From Nitrospirota bacterium (GTDB taxonomy: Bacteria > Nitrospirota > Nitrospiria > Nitrospirales > Nitrospiraceae), in the NCBI GenBank assembly GCA_026387665.1, contig JAPLLG010000005.1, positions 62,001-126,000 on the forward strand: a stretch of DNA of 64,000 nucleotides. The letters run 5' to 3'. Shown piece after piece: positions 8,401-16,224 of this stretch. Both the position numbers and the translations under genes were made by a program. Under the pieces are notes generated by a model. It saw nothing but the letters and a program-made list of their open reading frames with translations. It was not told where the DNA came from and did no database searches. The stretch's first letter is position 1; every line of letters begins with the position of its first letter.

Positions 8401-9643
8401 CCTCGTGGCCGATCACCGGAAGGGAGTCCAGCGCGGCATCGCCAATCTGCTCGGACTCAACGTCAATCTGGATCATTTCATCGACGACATTGAAGTCGGG
8501 CACTTCACCGATCAGGCCTCCACCATTGTAGACCTGCGCCTCCTTCATACTCCGTCAGCCATTCTCACGGTTCCTCATAGCCCGCTTGGGCCGTGGCCTC
8601 CTGCCAGCCTGCCTCAGGCATTTCTCGCCGAACTAGGACCCCAGATTTCTCTCGTGCCCATCTCGGCCCCGCTGATCGGCCAGGACTTCCCGCTCAATGA
8701 GCCACATTCTCCGGCCTTCCGGCAGGTCCTGGAGCAGATTGCCGCCACGATTGTGCTGCCAGCCACTCCAGCCGAACTCAACGAGCACACCAGTCACGCG
8801 CTGCGCCATCAACAGCGCATCGAGATGGAACAGGCCAGGCTCCGCCACAATCCCTCCCACCTCACACGTGAGGCCTTGTGGTTTGCGCATCTACACCAAC
8901 TGCCCCAACTTGAACACCTCCACGAATACGAGAAGCTCTTGGATGATCTCTACCAGCTCCTCAGCCCGCTCGAGCCAGGCTCCCGGCTCATGGACGTGGA
9001 AGTCGGCCTCGGCGATTTCGTCCAGGCCACGCTGATACAGGAGGCAGACCGCTCACGGCAACGCGGAGGAAGCCCGGCCCACCCTATTCACATGATCGGC
9101 GTGGGACGCTCTCTCGACTCGCTGACACAGGCCCGGCACAGTCTTCGTGCATTGCAGCGGAAACTCGATAGCGGCGTCGCAAGTCCCCTCACCAGCCCGC
9201 TCCCCCTGGCTGCCGAATGGGTGCATGCGAACTGGACAGAGAGCCTTCCCTTTAAAAACGATTCACTCCATCGCATCGCCTGCAACCTGTCACTCCCCTT
9301 TGTCCCTTCTCCCCTGGCAGCGGTTCGGGAGCTCTATCGCGTCCTCCATCCCCAGGGGCGCTTGGTCCTCACCGTCTTCCATCCTGCAACTGACCTCTCC
9401 GTCCTCTATCGCCGCCACCTGCAGCGCACGAATCAGAACGACTTTAGTCCAGAAGCCGAGATCCTCCTCCATTATCTGGGTGAACTCCGAGAGGCCATCC
9501 GGCAGGGGCTGCTGCACATATTTGACCAACAATCACTGACCTCGCTCCTCCTCCGCGCCGGCGACGTCACACCCACTATCCTTCCCACTCTTGATGGGCA
9601 GGCCCTCCTCGCGATCATCGAAAAAGATAAATCCGCTGGCTGA
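5468..9643 (+). CDS. Giant REC/PAS/kinase-like/PilZ/PilZ/LuxD-like/methyltransferase fusion protein
   Basis: This 1391-residue protein has at least six regions. Residues 1-125 resemble a response-regulator receiver (FILIDDECLDSAP). About 143-265 is a PAS domain (DIVYELDPAGRF...LLGYSPDELIG). About 280-510 looks like a histidine-kinase core without a recognisable H box or ATP-binding N and G boxes. About 545-650 is a PilZ domain with RQTAR but NIGLGG instead of NxSxxG. About 686-825 is a second PilZ with both c-di-GMP motifs, REAIR and NLSRNG. About 858-1118 resembles LuxD, the lux acyl-transferase: IAPGYGQ, VLRYDHTNHVGLSDGE, DLLTVVEF, LTARVAL, NPVVDVQALL, and a tail RIEMEQ. The end (~1165-1391) is a class I methyltransferase with a weak motif I (DVEVGLGD). 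ATG 5468 follows AGGGA; a GTG at 5438 with GAGG is possible. It is probably a cytoplasmic c-di-GMP effector. Confidence 0.85.
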   Translation: MPHSEPIIILLISEHAEVVKTLTLNLRGLFAGCNIEAVYSADEARTWTSAREWTFILIDDECLDSAPSLPGELKGRAPYAAIILYSDRIESPSALRARQAGIDCVLSKQSPVFLTELLSCATQAIETGRLRAALDHAQERQRRLIESCNDIVYELDPAGRFVALSSSITPLLGYSPDELIGLPYTALLPPDQQSAAQHHVNERRSDARSSSCTELIFSAKSTQNSGPRRLTVEVSAKGLYGPLHRFLGTVGWIRGRSLSTQQDRTIEQLRRQLQQADERLALAQRVARLSRQLQGPLASLLTESQRLFATTRDTSLQGQFETLAGHAVQAATLDAQLTHALEDMERSAPGLTINDVLDDLLTSATPPIVDGSGLLRKLSPHLTHLVGDREQITTLVRHLLHYAQTYLLTVGRAHQLILSTNVAGPPATSADSLSLAPSTAVEIELLESDLVRPAGSATTLPQPLDLLTFDQLTRQLGGSLDLSAPSGGPFRMLLRLPGASRPPREIRPLPVAVPATPPTPEPATKNEATAPAPSTDASSPQQERRQTARVPTTLPAAIIIGAATWNGTLSNIGLGGACVTFPCDVPTLSPQEAHVAFKTAVGNLALHGRAQMRPLSLHTETEAAQLIVTFEPPRHAEGAVRALLVQAAQKHTMPFSLELRLTAEQPPVLPAASQLKTTEEGDYSPREAIRVAVQLPARLHVRDASGRSHHLDAWTTNLSRNGACLHLNARPELLSGMATLHFAATQSQNHPGTHDPSALDATLPARLIWSAPDPTTPGELSPPASDPALQVGVQFQDSTPYAEREVNRVVRQHLTALSEPDLSSQQTSIVSLPRECHNPRSQTIVISEDHLRPALPPDAPVIVIAPGYGQTAVDAMMLSYYLAHHRLRVLRYDHTNHVGLSDGELRQTTLRNMQDDLLTVVEFARHMWPSAPLIVMASDLTARVALKMAGQSRPLDLLLLINPVVDVQALLATVYRHDLVADHRKGVQRGIANLLGLNVNLDHFIDDIEVGHFTDQASTIVDLRLLHTPSAILTVPHSPLGPWPPASLPQAFLAELGPQISLVPISAPLIGQDFPLNEPHSPAFRQVLEQIAATIVLPATPAELNEHTSHALRHQQRIEMEQARLRHNPSHLTREALWFAHLHQLPQLEHLHEYEKLLDDLYQLLSPLEPGSRLMDVEVGLGDFVQATLIQEADRSRQRGGSPAHPIHMIGVGRSLDSLTQARHSLRALQRKLDSGVASPLTSPLPLAAEWVHANWTESLPFKNDSLHRIACNLSLPFVPSPLAAVRELYRVLHPQGRLVLTVFHPATDLSVLYRRHLQRTNQNDFSPEAEILLHYLGELREAIRQGLLHIFDQQSLTSLLLRAGDVTPTILPTLDGQALLAIIEKDKSAG

Positions 9644-9755
9644 ACCTGCCATTGCCATGTATACTCTGCGTACATCTTTGAACACATAGACGCGTCATGG
9701 CCCGTCGGCCCTTCACGTGGCAGGACAAAAAAGGCCAGCGCGCACATAGCTCGTC

Positions 9756-11027
9756 ATGACACCACAGCCCTCACAGACAAAAACTTTACCGTCTGACTCC
9801 AGTGAGTCCCTGAAGATCGTCACGCAATTTGCAGCCGATCTGGGCCCCATGACAGATTTGAACATACTCGGGGATCGCATCATCCACGCGCTCTCCCACG
9901 CCATCGCTACCGCACAGGGGGCGCTCTTCATTCTGGATCGCGAACATGCCTGTTACCGCCGCGCCAACATGATCGGCGCGGACGCAGCCACGCTGGGTCC
10001 TGCCACCCTCGCAGGGGACCATCCCCTGCCCCGCCACCTGCTCGCAGCCAATCGGATCATGGCAAGGACCGATGCGCAAGAAGACCCCCAGGAAACCAGC
10101 ACCGATGCGCACGCAGCCCTGGAATCCCTGCATGGAGCCTACGCGGTGCCCCACCTCAGCAAAGGCCGGCTCATCGGCTTCTCCCTTCTTGGAGCGGCAG
10201 CGGCTTCGCCCGAAGCGCCAGCCCAGACACAGCCCTTACTCGCCGCATTGGCACAGATCGCCACGAATGCGCTCGACACCCTGATCTTGTCCCAAGACCT
10301 CCATCGCTCACTGGGGCTCATCAAACGCACGGACAGGATGAAATCTCTTGAGACCATTGCCGGCGGCTTCGCCCATGAAATCAGAAACCCCCTCACCTCG
10401 ATTAAGACCTTCATCCAATTGGCGCCTGAACGAAAAGACGACCCGGACTTCATTCAGGAATTCAGTAAAATCGTCCTGGGCGACGTCTACCGCATCGAAC
10501 ATCTCATCCAGAAAATCCTCGACTACTCCCGCTATATGGAGCCCACGCTGGCGGACGAGGACGTCAACGACCTTGTGGCCTCCTGCGTGCATTTCATCGA
10601 TGTCAAAGCCGACAGCCGCAAAATTACGATTGAGAAAATACTGGCGCCGGACCTGCCGCGCGTCATGCTGGACCGGCAGCAAATCAAACAAGTCCTGATC
10701 AATCTCTTGATCAATGCCGTCGACGCAATCGGAACCCAGGGGGGACGATTACGCGTCCAGACCAGCAAGCTCGTGAAGCCGACAGGAAAAGTCTGGGTCC
10801 AGATCGATATCGAAGATACCGGTGAGGGGATCCAGGAAGACAACCTTGAACATATTTTCGACCCGTTTTTCACGACGAAGCCCGAGACGGGAGAACACGA
10901 AGGAACGGGACTGGGCCTAACGATCGTCCATCAAATTATTCAAGAACATCACGGCGAGATCCGGGTCAAGAGTTCAGTCGGTGTCGGCACCACGTTCTCC
11001 GTGTGCCTACCCGTGCTACCCGCATAG
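9756..11027 (+). CDS. GAF-domain sensor histidine kinase
   Basis: A 423-residue cytoplasmic kinase with no membrane segment. Residues ~20-185 form a GAF sensor domain (FAADLGPMTDLNILGDRII...GALFILD...). The dimerisation/phosphoacceptor domain has GGFAHEIRNPLTSIKTF, with the phosphorylated His near residue 206. The catalytic domain carries the N box (LINLLINAVDAI), G1 (DIEDTGEGI), F box (FDPFFTTKP) and G2 (GTGLGL). Hybrid signalling is excluded because there is no receiver domain. The gene ends 12 nt before the NtrC-type regulator, its obvious cognate partner. The ligand of the GAF domain is unknown. It lies 112 bp after the large fusion gene. Confidence 0.94.
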   Translation: MTPQPSQTKTLPSDSSESLKIVTQFAADLGPMTDLNILGDRIIHALSHAIATAQGALFILDREHACYRRANMIGADAATLGPATLAGDHPLPRHLLAANRIMARTDAQEDPQETSTDAHAALESLHGAYAVPHLSKGRLIGFSLLGAAAASPEAPAQTQPLLAALAQIATNALDTLILSQDLHRSLGLIKRTDRMKSLETIAGGFAHEIRNPLTSIKTFIQLAPERKDDPDFIQEFSKIVLGDVYRIEHLIQKILDYSRYMEPTLADEDVNDLVASCVHFIDVKADSRKITIEKILAPDLPRVMLDRQQIKQVLINLLINAVDAIGTQGGRLRVQTSKLVKPTGKVWVQIDIEDTGEGIQEDNLEHIFDPFFTTKPETGEHEGTGLGLTIVHQIIQEHHGEIRVKSSVGVGTTFSVCLPVLPA

Positions 11028-11039
11028 CCGCCAACCCCT

Positions 11040-12467
11040 ATGGACACCAGCATGAAAAAACGAATCTTGTTGATCGACGATGAGTCCCGAGTCCGGGCCT
11101 CCCTGAAAGCGGTCCTGGAGCCGACCTACGAGACGATCCAAGCCGCCGATGCCCAGGAGGGACTGGAGCTGTTTCGCAAGGAAGCCCCCCATCTGGTCCT
11201 GCTGGACGTAATCCTGCCTGGCACCGACGGGCTGGCGCTGCTCCAAACCCTCCGCGCCGAGGACCGTACGGCCCCAGTCATCATGCTGACTGGCACGAAA
11301 TCCGTCAAAACCGCTGTCGATGCGATGAAGTTCGGCGCGGCCGACTACCTCTCGAAACCCTTCGACGTGGAAGAGCTCCGCATCATCGTCGAGCGCGCGC
11401 TCACGGGCCAGGAGCTCCAGCGGGAAGTCACGCAACTCCGGGCGCAAGTCGTTCGGCGCTATGCCTTTCACAACCTGATCGGCAAGAGCCAGCCAATGCA
11501 GGACATCTACACGAAAATCGAACAAGTCGCCGATAGCCGCACGACCGTCCTGATCACCGGCGAGAGCGGCACGGGCAAGGAACTGGTCGCCAAGGCGCTG
11601 CACTACAACAGCGCCAGACGCGAGCGCCCCTTCATCGCGCTGAACTGCGCTGCCCTGCCTGAAACGCTCATCGAGAGCGAGCTATTCGGCCATGAAAAGG
11701 GTTCGTTCACCGATGCCACGGCTCGTCGGGTCGGGCAATTCGAGCTCGCCAATACTGGGACGCTCTTTCTCGACGAGATCGGGGATCTGAGCCCCATGAC
11801 CCAAGCCAAGCTGCTGCGCGTCTTGCAAGAACGGGAATTCACCAGAGTCGGCGGCGTACAGTCGATCAAGGTGGATGTGCGTATCGTGGCGGCCACGAAC
11901 AAGAATCTTGAAGAGCTCGTCCGCAAAGGGCAATTCCGCGAGGACCTCTACTACCGCATCAACGTCATTGCGCTCTATCTGCCCCCGCTTCGCGAGCGAG
12001 GCGAAGACGTCCCCCTCCTCGCCAAGCATTTTCTGTCGAAACGGATCGAGGAAGAAAACCGCCCGCCCCAAGAGTTCTCCAAGGATGCCATCGACCTCTT
12101 AAGCCGCTATCCCTGGCCCGGCAATGTGCGGGAGATGGAAAACATCATCGAGCAAGCCTTCATTTGGTCCAAGGGATCGGACAGCATCACCCCCGAACAT
12201 CTCCCGACCATTCTCAAAAACGGCACCAGCACCACGTCGCTCCGCGACGACACCCTGGCAGGCCGGCTGTCGCTCGAAAAAGCCGTCATGGAATTCGAGC
12301 GGGAAATTATCCTGGATGCCCTCAAACGCACGCACTATGTCCAAACCCATGCCGCCAATCTTTTGGGCATCAGCCGACGGATGCTTAAATACCGTATGGA
12401 TACATTGAAAATCGGCCGACCCGACAGCGAAGCCGGCGCCGAACCTCAGGCGGTAATAGAGGAATAG
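11040..12467 (+). CDS. NtrC-family sigma54-dependent response regulator
   Basis: This 475-residue protein has the full three-domain plan. The receiver holds LLIDDE, the phosphoacceptor Asp in LVLLDVILPG (near residue 56), MLTGT and the Lys in LSKPF. The AAA+ domain has Walker A GESGTGKE (near 174), Walker B GTLFLDEIGDLS and an arginine-finger region. The Fis-type helix-turn-helix is AANLLGISRRMLKYRMDTL. The loop that contacts sigma54, usually GAFTGA, reads GSFTDA here. It is probably phosphorylated by the kinase 12 nt upstream and activates sigma54 promoters. Translation may start at ATG 11040 or at the in-frame ATG 11052. No -24/-12 promoter was found nearby by eye. Confidence 0.94.
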   Translation: MDTSMKKRILLIDDESRVRASLKAVLEPTYETIQAADAQEGLELFRKEAPHLVLLDVILPGTDGLALLQTLRAEDRTAPVIMLTGTKSVKTAVDAMKFGAADYLSKPFDVEELRIIVERALTGQELQREVTQLRAQVVRRYAFHNLIGKSQPMQDIYTKIEQVADSRTTVLITGESGTGKELVAKALHYNSARRERPFIALNCAALPETLIESELFGHEKGSFTDATARRVGQFELANTGTLFLDEIGDLSPMTQAKLLRVLQEREFTRVGGVQSIKVDVRIVAATNKNLEELVRKGQFREDLYYRINVIALYLPPLRERGEDVPLLAKHFLSKRIEEENRPPQEFSKDAIDLLSRYPWPGNVREMENIIEQAFIWSKGSDSITPEHLPTILKNGTSTTSLRDDTLAGRLSLEKAVMEFEREIILDALKRTHYVQTHAANLLGISRRMLKYRMDTLKIGRPDSEAGAEPQAVIEE

Positions 12468-12518
12468 CACGGCACGTAGTGCTGTTTCTCACATAGGGGA
12501 ATCGTAACTAGGCAGCTA

Positions 12519-12547
12519 TTGTACGTAGTATTTCTTTCAGGTACACT
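12519..12547 (+). promoter_or_regulatory. Sigma70-type promoter for the HD-GYP-like response regulator
   Basis: TTGTAC (12519-12524), a 17-bp spacer and TACACT (12542-12547), giving a leader of about 110 nt before the ATG at 12663. Confidence 0.45.
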
Positions 12548-12662
12548 CCGCAGGGCCTCAAGCATGAGCCCATCACACTCCATTTAAATCAGGGATCCTA
12601 GCGCGCGAAAACAACACGACGGTTGCCAGCCATACGACGCAGTGCACGGTAGAGGACAGACG

Positions 12663-13814
12663 ATGGACCTACCAGCGACTCCTGCCCCGGAGGCCCAAAA
12701 ACCGAGCTTGCTCATTATCGACGACGAGCGAGGGCCCCGCGACGCGCTGACGATGATCCTCCGCCACCGTTTCACGATCCTCACAGCGGAATCAGCCAGT
12801 GCCGCCCTGGCCGTCCTCAAGTCCCAACCGATCGACCTCATCACGCTCGATCAAAAACTTCCGGATCGTCAGGGCCTCGACCTCCTCCAGGAAATCAAAC
12901 AACACTATGCCACTGTTGAGGTCATCATCATCACCGGATATGGAAGCCTGACCTCTGCCATGGAAGGGAGCCGGCATGGAGCCTCCGGCTACCTGCTCAA
13001 ACCCTTCAACGTCACGGAAGTCCTGTCCCTCGCCAACCAAACGATCAACAAGAAACAGCGGCTCGATTTTCTCAGGAATTTCCTCAAGACCTCGACCGGT
13101 CTCTGGGGATCAGAGATGGAATGTGCGCTGGGCTGGAAAACCTTACTCGCGGGATACCAGGCAATCGGAACAACGGTGCTGAACCAGCCCTCCCACACGG
13201 ACGAGAGGCCCAACATTCTCCCGATCCTCTCCGACCTGCTAGAGGCTAAGGATCGCCAGCTGCTCCTCCACTCCAGCCGAGTCAGTGCCTACGCCACACT
13301 CGTGGGCCACCGCCTCGATCTGACGCGTACCGAGCAGCAATCGTTGGCGTGGGGGGCCTTTCTTCACGACATCGGCAAGATTTCGCCTGAGACCGCTCAC
13401 CCTACTGACGAGGCCATCGCTGTGGCAGGAGAGGCACTGGGGGATCCGCAACATTCAGAACGGGGAGCGAAACTGATGTTAGCCTTGGGGTTTGCCGCCG
13501 AGGTGGGACAGATCATTGCCTATCACCATGAACGATGGGATGGCTCAGGCCATCCCTATGGATTGAAGGAAGACGGCATTCCGAAACTCGCCCGCATCGT
13601 CTGTCTGGCCCAAGCGTTCGACCATCTGACTGCGGAGCACCCGGGACGAACGCCCCTCTCGCTTGATGAAGCCTGCCAACGGCTGCGCGCACATGCAGGG
13701 ACCCACTTCGAACCAACGCTGACAGAGCTCTTTGTGCAGACAGTCCAGGAAGGCAAGGGCTCCCTTCCTGCCATGGCGATTACCGCCACTTCAGCCCTCC
13801 GCGCCAGCCCCTAA
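12663..13814 (+). CDS. Response regulator with degenerate HD-GYP output domain
   Basis: ATG 12663 follows AGAGGA with 6-nt spacing; the product has 383 residues. The receiver domain has LLIIDDE, the phosphoacceptor in ITLDQKLPD, IITGYG and LLKPF. The output domain (~190-345) has HD-GYP features: LLHSSRVSAYA, HDIGK, QHSERGAKLM, HHERWDGSGHP and ARIVCLAQAFDHL. HD-GYP enzymes hydrolyse c-di-GMP using a bi- or tri-metal site. Two conserved positions differ: GYP is GHP, and the metal-binding Asp of the usual 'ADxFDAL' is Gln (AQAFDHL). Activity may therefore be lost or changed. It is separated from the NtrC-type gene by about 195 bp with its own promoter. Confidence 0.88.
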   Translation: MDLPATPAPEAQKPSLLIIDDERGPRDALTMILRHRFTILTAESASAALAVLKSQPIDLITLDQKLPDRQGLDLLQEIKQHYATVEVIIITGYGSLTSAMEGSRHGASGYLLKPFNVTEVLSLANQTINKKQRLDFLRNFLKTSTGLWGSEMECALGWKTLLAGYQAIGTTVLNQPSHTDERPNILPILSDLLEAKDRQLLLHSSRVSAYATLVGHRLDLTRTEQQSLAWGAFLHDIGKISPETAHPTDEAIAVAGEALGDPQHSERGAKLMLALGFAAEVGQIIAYHHERWDGSGHPYGLKEDGIPKLARIVCLAQAFDHLTAEHPGRTPLSLDEACQRLRAHAGTHFEPTLTELFVQTVQEGKGSLPAMAITATSALRASP

Positions 13815-13850
13815 ACAGACTGCGCAGTTCCGACATGAAGAGAGCGCCCT

Positions 13851-13977
13851 GCAGGATGCTCAAAAAGTTCGTCCAGCAAGGCCGCAGCCGACGAACACAC
13901 CGGAGGCGTAGCCTCTGGCTACGTTGAGGATGCGTTCAAAGCGAGAACGAAGCTGGCGGACTGTTTCAGCATCCTGC
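13851..13977. repeat. 126-bp inverted-repeat element, copy A
   Basis: Starts GCAGGATGCTCAAAAAG and ends CTGTTTCAGCATCCTGC; the two ends are about 26-bp imperfect inverted repeats. The inside contains CCAGCAAGGCCGCAG, TACGTTGAGGAT and GAGAACGA, shared with copies at 23420, 38786 (inverted) and 58028. Its right end is 3 nt from the recN stop codon. Confidence 0.88.
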
Positions 13978-13980
13978 AAT

Positions 13981-15672
13981 TCATTTGGGCCGTTTCGCCT
14001 TCGCCCCTGCAATCAGCTCCGCCGCCGTTTCACGCACCTTCTTGGTAATGGTCAGCCCGCCCAACATTCTGGCGATTTCCTCTTCCTGCCCCATCCCTGT
14101 CAGCACTCTGACCGACGTGGAGGTCCGTTGACTCTCCTGCCCCTTTTCCACCAACAGATGATGTTCCGCCTGGGAGGCGACCTGAGGCAGATGGGTGATG
14201 CAAAACACTTGATGAAACGAGCCGAGCTTCCGCAATCTCGTCCCCATGGCCGCGGCCACAGCTCCACCCACGCCTGTATCGACTTCGTCAAAAACCAGAA
14301 CCGGAACTTGGTCCATCTCGGCCAGCACAGTTTTCAGTGCCAGCATGATGCGCGAGAGTTCTCCGCCGGAGGCCACGCGCCCCAAGGGTCTCGGCGGTTC
14401 ACCGAGATTGCTGGAGAGGAGGAACTCCACGCGATCCCGACCGACCGGCCCCAGCCCCTCTTCCGACTCATCGCTCGAGACCGTGATCTGAAATACCGCC
14501 TGCTCCATCTTCAGCGCCGCAAGCTCCGCGCCCACGAGCGTCGTCATGCGCTTAGCCGCGTCCATTCGCTTCTTGGACAGCTGCTGTGCCAGCGTACGGA
14601 GGCGCCGCGCCTCCTCCTCCAGCCGCGCGGCCAATTCAGCGGTTCGCTCCTCACGGCTGTCCAAGAGCTGCAGCTCCTCCTGCACCCGCCTGCCCATCGC
14701 GAGGACCGCCTCGATCGATTCCCCATACTTTTTCTTCAACCGCTGAATCAGCTCCAACCGGTCCTCGACGAGTGCCTGTCTGTCCGGATCTGCCTCGAGC
14801 TGTTGCGCATAGTCGCGCAGCCGCCCGGCCAGGTCTTTCAGTTGAATCGCGGACTCCGTCGCGGCCTGCTCACAATCGCCCATCGCCGGATCGGTCTGGG
14901 CCAACTCGGCCAGCGCCCGGCCGATCCGCCCCAGCCTGGTGAGCACCGCCTGTTCATCCTCTTGCAGCTCGCCATGGACCTCATGGGCCAATTCTCTGAG
15001 CCGATGCGCATGGACCAACCGCTGCCGCTCGTGTCGAAGCTGTTCCTCTTCATCGGGCAGCAGGCAGGCCTGTTCAATCTCCTGAGACTGAAATCGCAAC
15101 ATATCTTCAATTCTCGCCCGATCGACGACTTCGCTCTGCAGCTCAGCCAACTGCGTGCGGAGATCCTTCCAGCTCTGGTAGGCCTGTTCATACCGTCCTC
15201 GCAGCTCATAGAGACGCCCGAACGCATCCAGGGCATCGACCTGTTTGGCCGAGACCAGCAAGGATTGCTGCTCATGCTGTCCATGAATATCGATGAGCGT
15301 GCCCCCGAGCTCTTCAAGCACACGCAGGGGGCAGAGGCTGCCGTTGACGTAGACCCGGTGGCGGCCCGATCGTGACAGCACACGCCGAAGGATCAACTCC
15401 GACTCATGCTGACCGATGAGATCTTGCGACCGAAGACGCCGAATGAGCGGATGGGTATCAGGGAGATGGAAGGAGGCTTCGAGCTGCGCCTCCTCTTCGC
15501 CGGAACGGATCTGGTCGGTCGAGGCGCGCCCGCCAACCAGCAGGGCGATGGCATCAATGAGGAGAGACTTGCCGGCTCCGGTCTCCCCCGTCAAGACCGT
15601 AAAGCCGGACTGGAATTGGAGATTCAGCTGCTCAATGAGCGCGAAATTGACAATGCGCAACTCGGAGAGCAT
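13981..15672 (-). CDS. recN: DNA repair protein RecN
   Basis: A 563-residue SMC-like ATPase. The N-terminus has MLSELRIVNFALIEQLNL and Walker A GETGAGKSLLIDA; IDIHGQHEQQSLL is the conserved RecN-specific segment. Two coiled-coil arms occupy about 160-340. The C-terminal lobe has the signature RVASGGELSRIMLALK and Walker B VLVFDEVDTGVGG. RecN acts early in double-strand-break repair, tethering DNA ends. It is last in a minus-strand run after trxA, 21 bp away. The stop codon is followed after 3 nt by repeat copy A, which may serve as part of its 3' end. Confidence 0.97.
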   Translation of the reverse strand: MLSELRIVNFALIEQLNLQFQSGFTVLTGETGAGKSLLIDAIALLVGGRASTDQIRSGEEEAQLEASFHLPDTHPLIRRLRSQDLIGQHESELILRRVLSRSGRHRVYVNGSLCPLRVLEELGGTLIDIHGQHEQQSLLVSAKQVDALDAFGRLYELRGRYEQAYQSWKDLRTQLAELQSEVVDRARIEDMLRFQSQEIEQACLLPDEEEQLRHERQRLVHAHRLRELAHEVHGELQEDEQAVLTRLGRIGRALAELAQTDPAMGDCEQAATESAIQLKDLAGRLRDYAQQLEADPDRQALVEDRLELIQRLKKKYGESIEAVLAMGRRVQEELQLLDSREERTAELAARLEEEARRLRTLAQQLSKKRMDAAKRMTTLVGAELAALKMEQAVFQITVSSDESEEGLGPVGRDRVEFLLSSNLGEPPRPLGRVASGGELSRIMLALKTVLAEMDQVPVLVFDEVDTGVGGAVAAAMGTRLRKLGSFHQVFCITHLPQVASQAEHHLLVEKGQESQRTSTSVRVLTGMGQEEEIARMLGGLTITKKVRETAAELIAGAKAKRPK

Positions 15673-15693
15673 TGCGGGGGGTGACTACATTCT

Positions 15694-16041
15694 TTAGGCT
15701 GAGCCGGCTGGTTGCGCCAGCAGGGAATCGATCATTTCCTTGAACTGCCGCTTCGGCCGCGCGCCGACGAGCTTTTCCACGACCTGGCCATTCTTGAAAA
15801 ATAAAATCGTCGGGATGCTCATGACCTGATAGCGCCCGGCCACTTCCGGATTTTCATCGGTGTTGAGCTTCCGCACTTTCAACTTGCCTGCATATTCTTT
15901 GGCCAATTCTTCGATAATCGGAGCGACCATTTGGCAAGGCCCGCACCAGACGGCCCAGAAGTCGACCATCACCAGTTCAGCGGATTTCATGACGTCTGCG
16001 TCCCACGTTGCGTCTTCAACTTTCAGTGCATCACCAGCCAC
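15694..16041 (-). CDS. trxA: Thioredoxin
   Basis: A 115-residue cytoplasmic thioredoxin with the redox motif WCGPC in VDFWAVWCGPCQMVAP, the cis-proline loop SIPTILFFKNG, and the conserved 'KLNTDENPEVAGRYQV'. It reduces protein disulfides using thioredoxin reductase. I chose the GTG at 16041 because GGAGG lies 9 nt upstream and the product then has the family length; the frame stays open further upstream, but that stretch (to 16194) has no homology-like character. The ~180 bp between lptD and trxA holds nothing else I recognise. Confidence 0.95.
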   Translation of the reverse strand: MAGDALKVEDATWDADVMKSAELVMVDFWAVWCGPCQMVAPIIEELAKEYAGKLKVRKLNTDENPEVAGRYQVMSIPTILFFKNGQVVEKLVGARPKRQFKEMIDSLLAQPAGSA

Positions 16042-16224
16042 GTCGCATGCCTCCTTGCTGAGTAGAGAAAACCATCCAGAATCGATAGGGCATCGTATAC
16101 CAGCCCTCTTTGAGGAGTCAAACCCTGGAGCCTGCATGGCCAGGACGCTGCAGCGCACCATCAGGGATGCAGCAAAGAGCATCCCCCGCGACAAGCACCC
16201 GTGAACCGCCAGTCAGACAACCGG

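Noticed and set aside
12465-12490. Sigma54-like -24/-12 site after the NtrC-type gene
   Set aside because: GGCAC and GC are present but the spacing is two bases short of the required 10.
13924-15375. Long plus-strand frame of 483 codons
   Set aside because: It is antisense to recN, whose domains are unambiguous; its own residues show no family pattern.
16042-16194. Upstream extension of trxA
   Set aside because: It would add about 50 residues with no thioredoxin similarity; GTG 16041 with GGAGG fits the family length.
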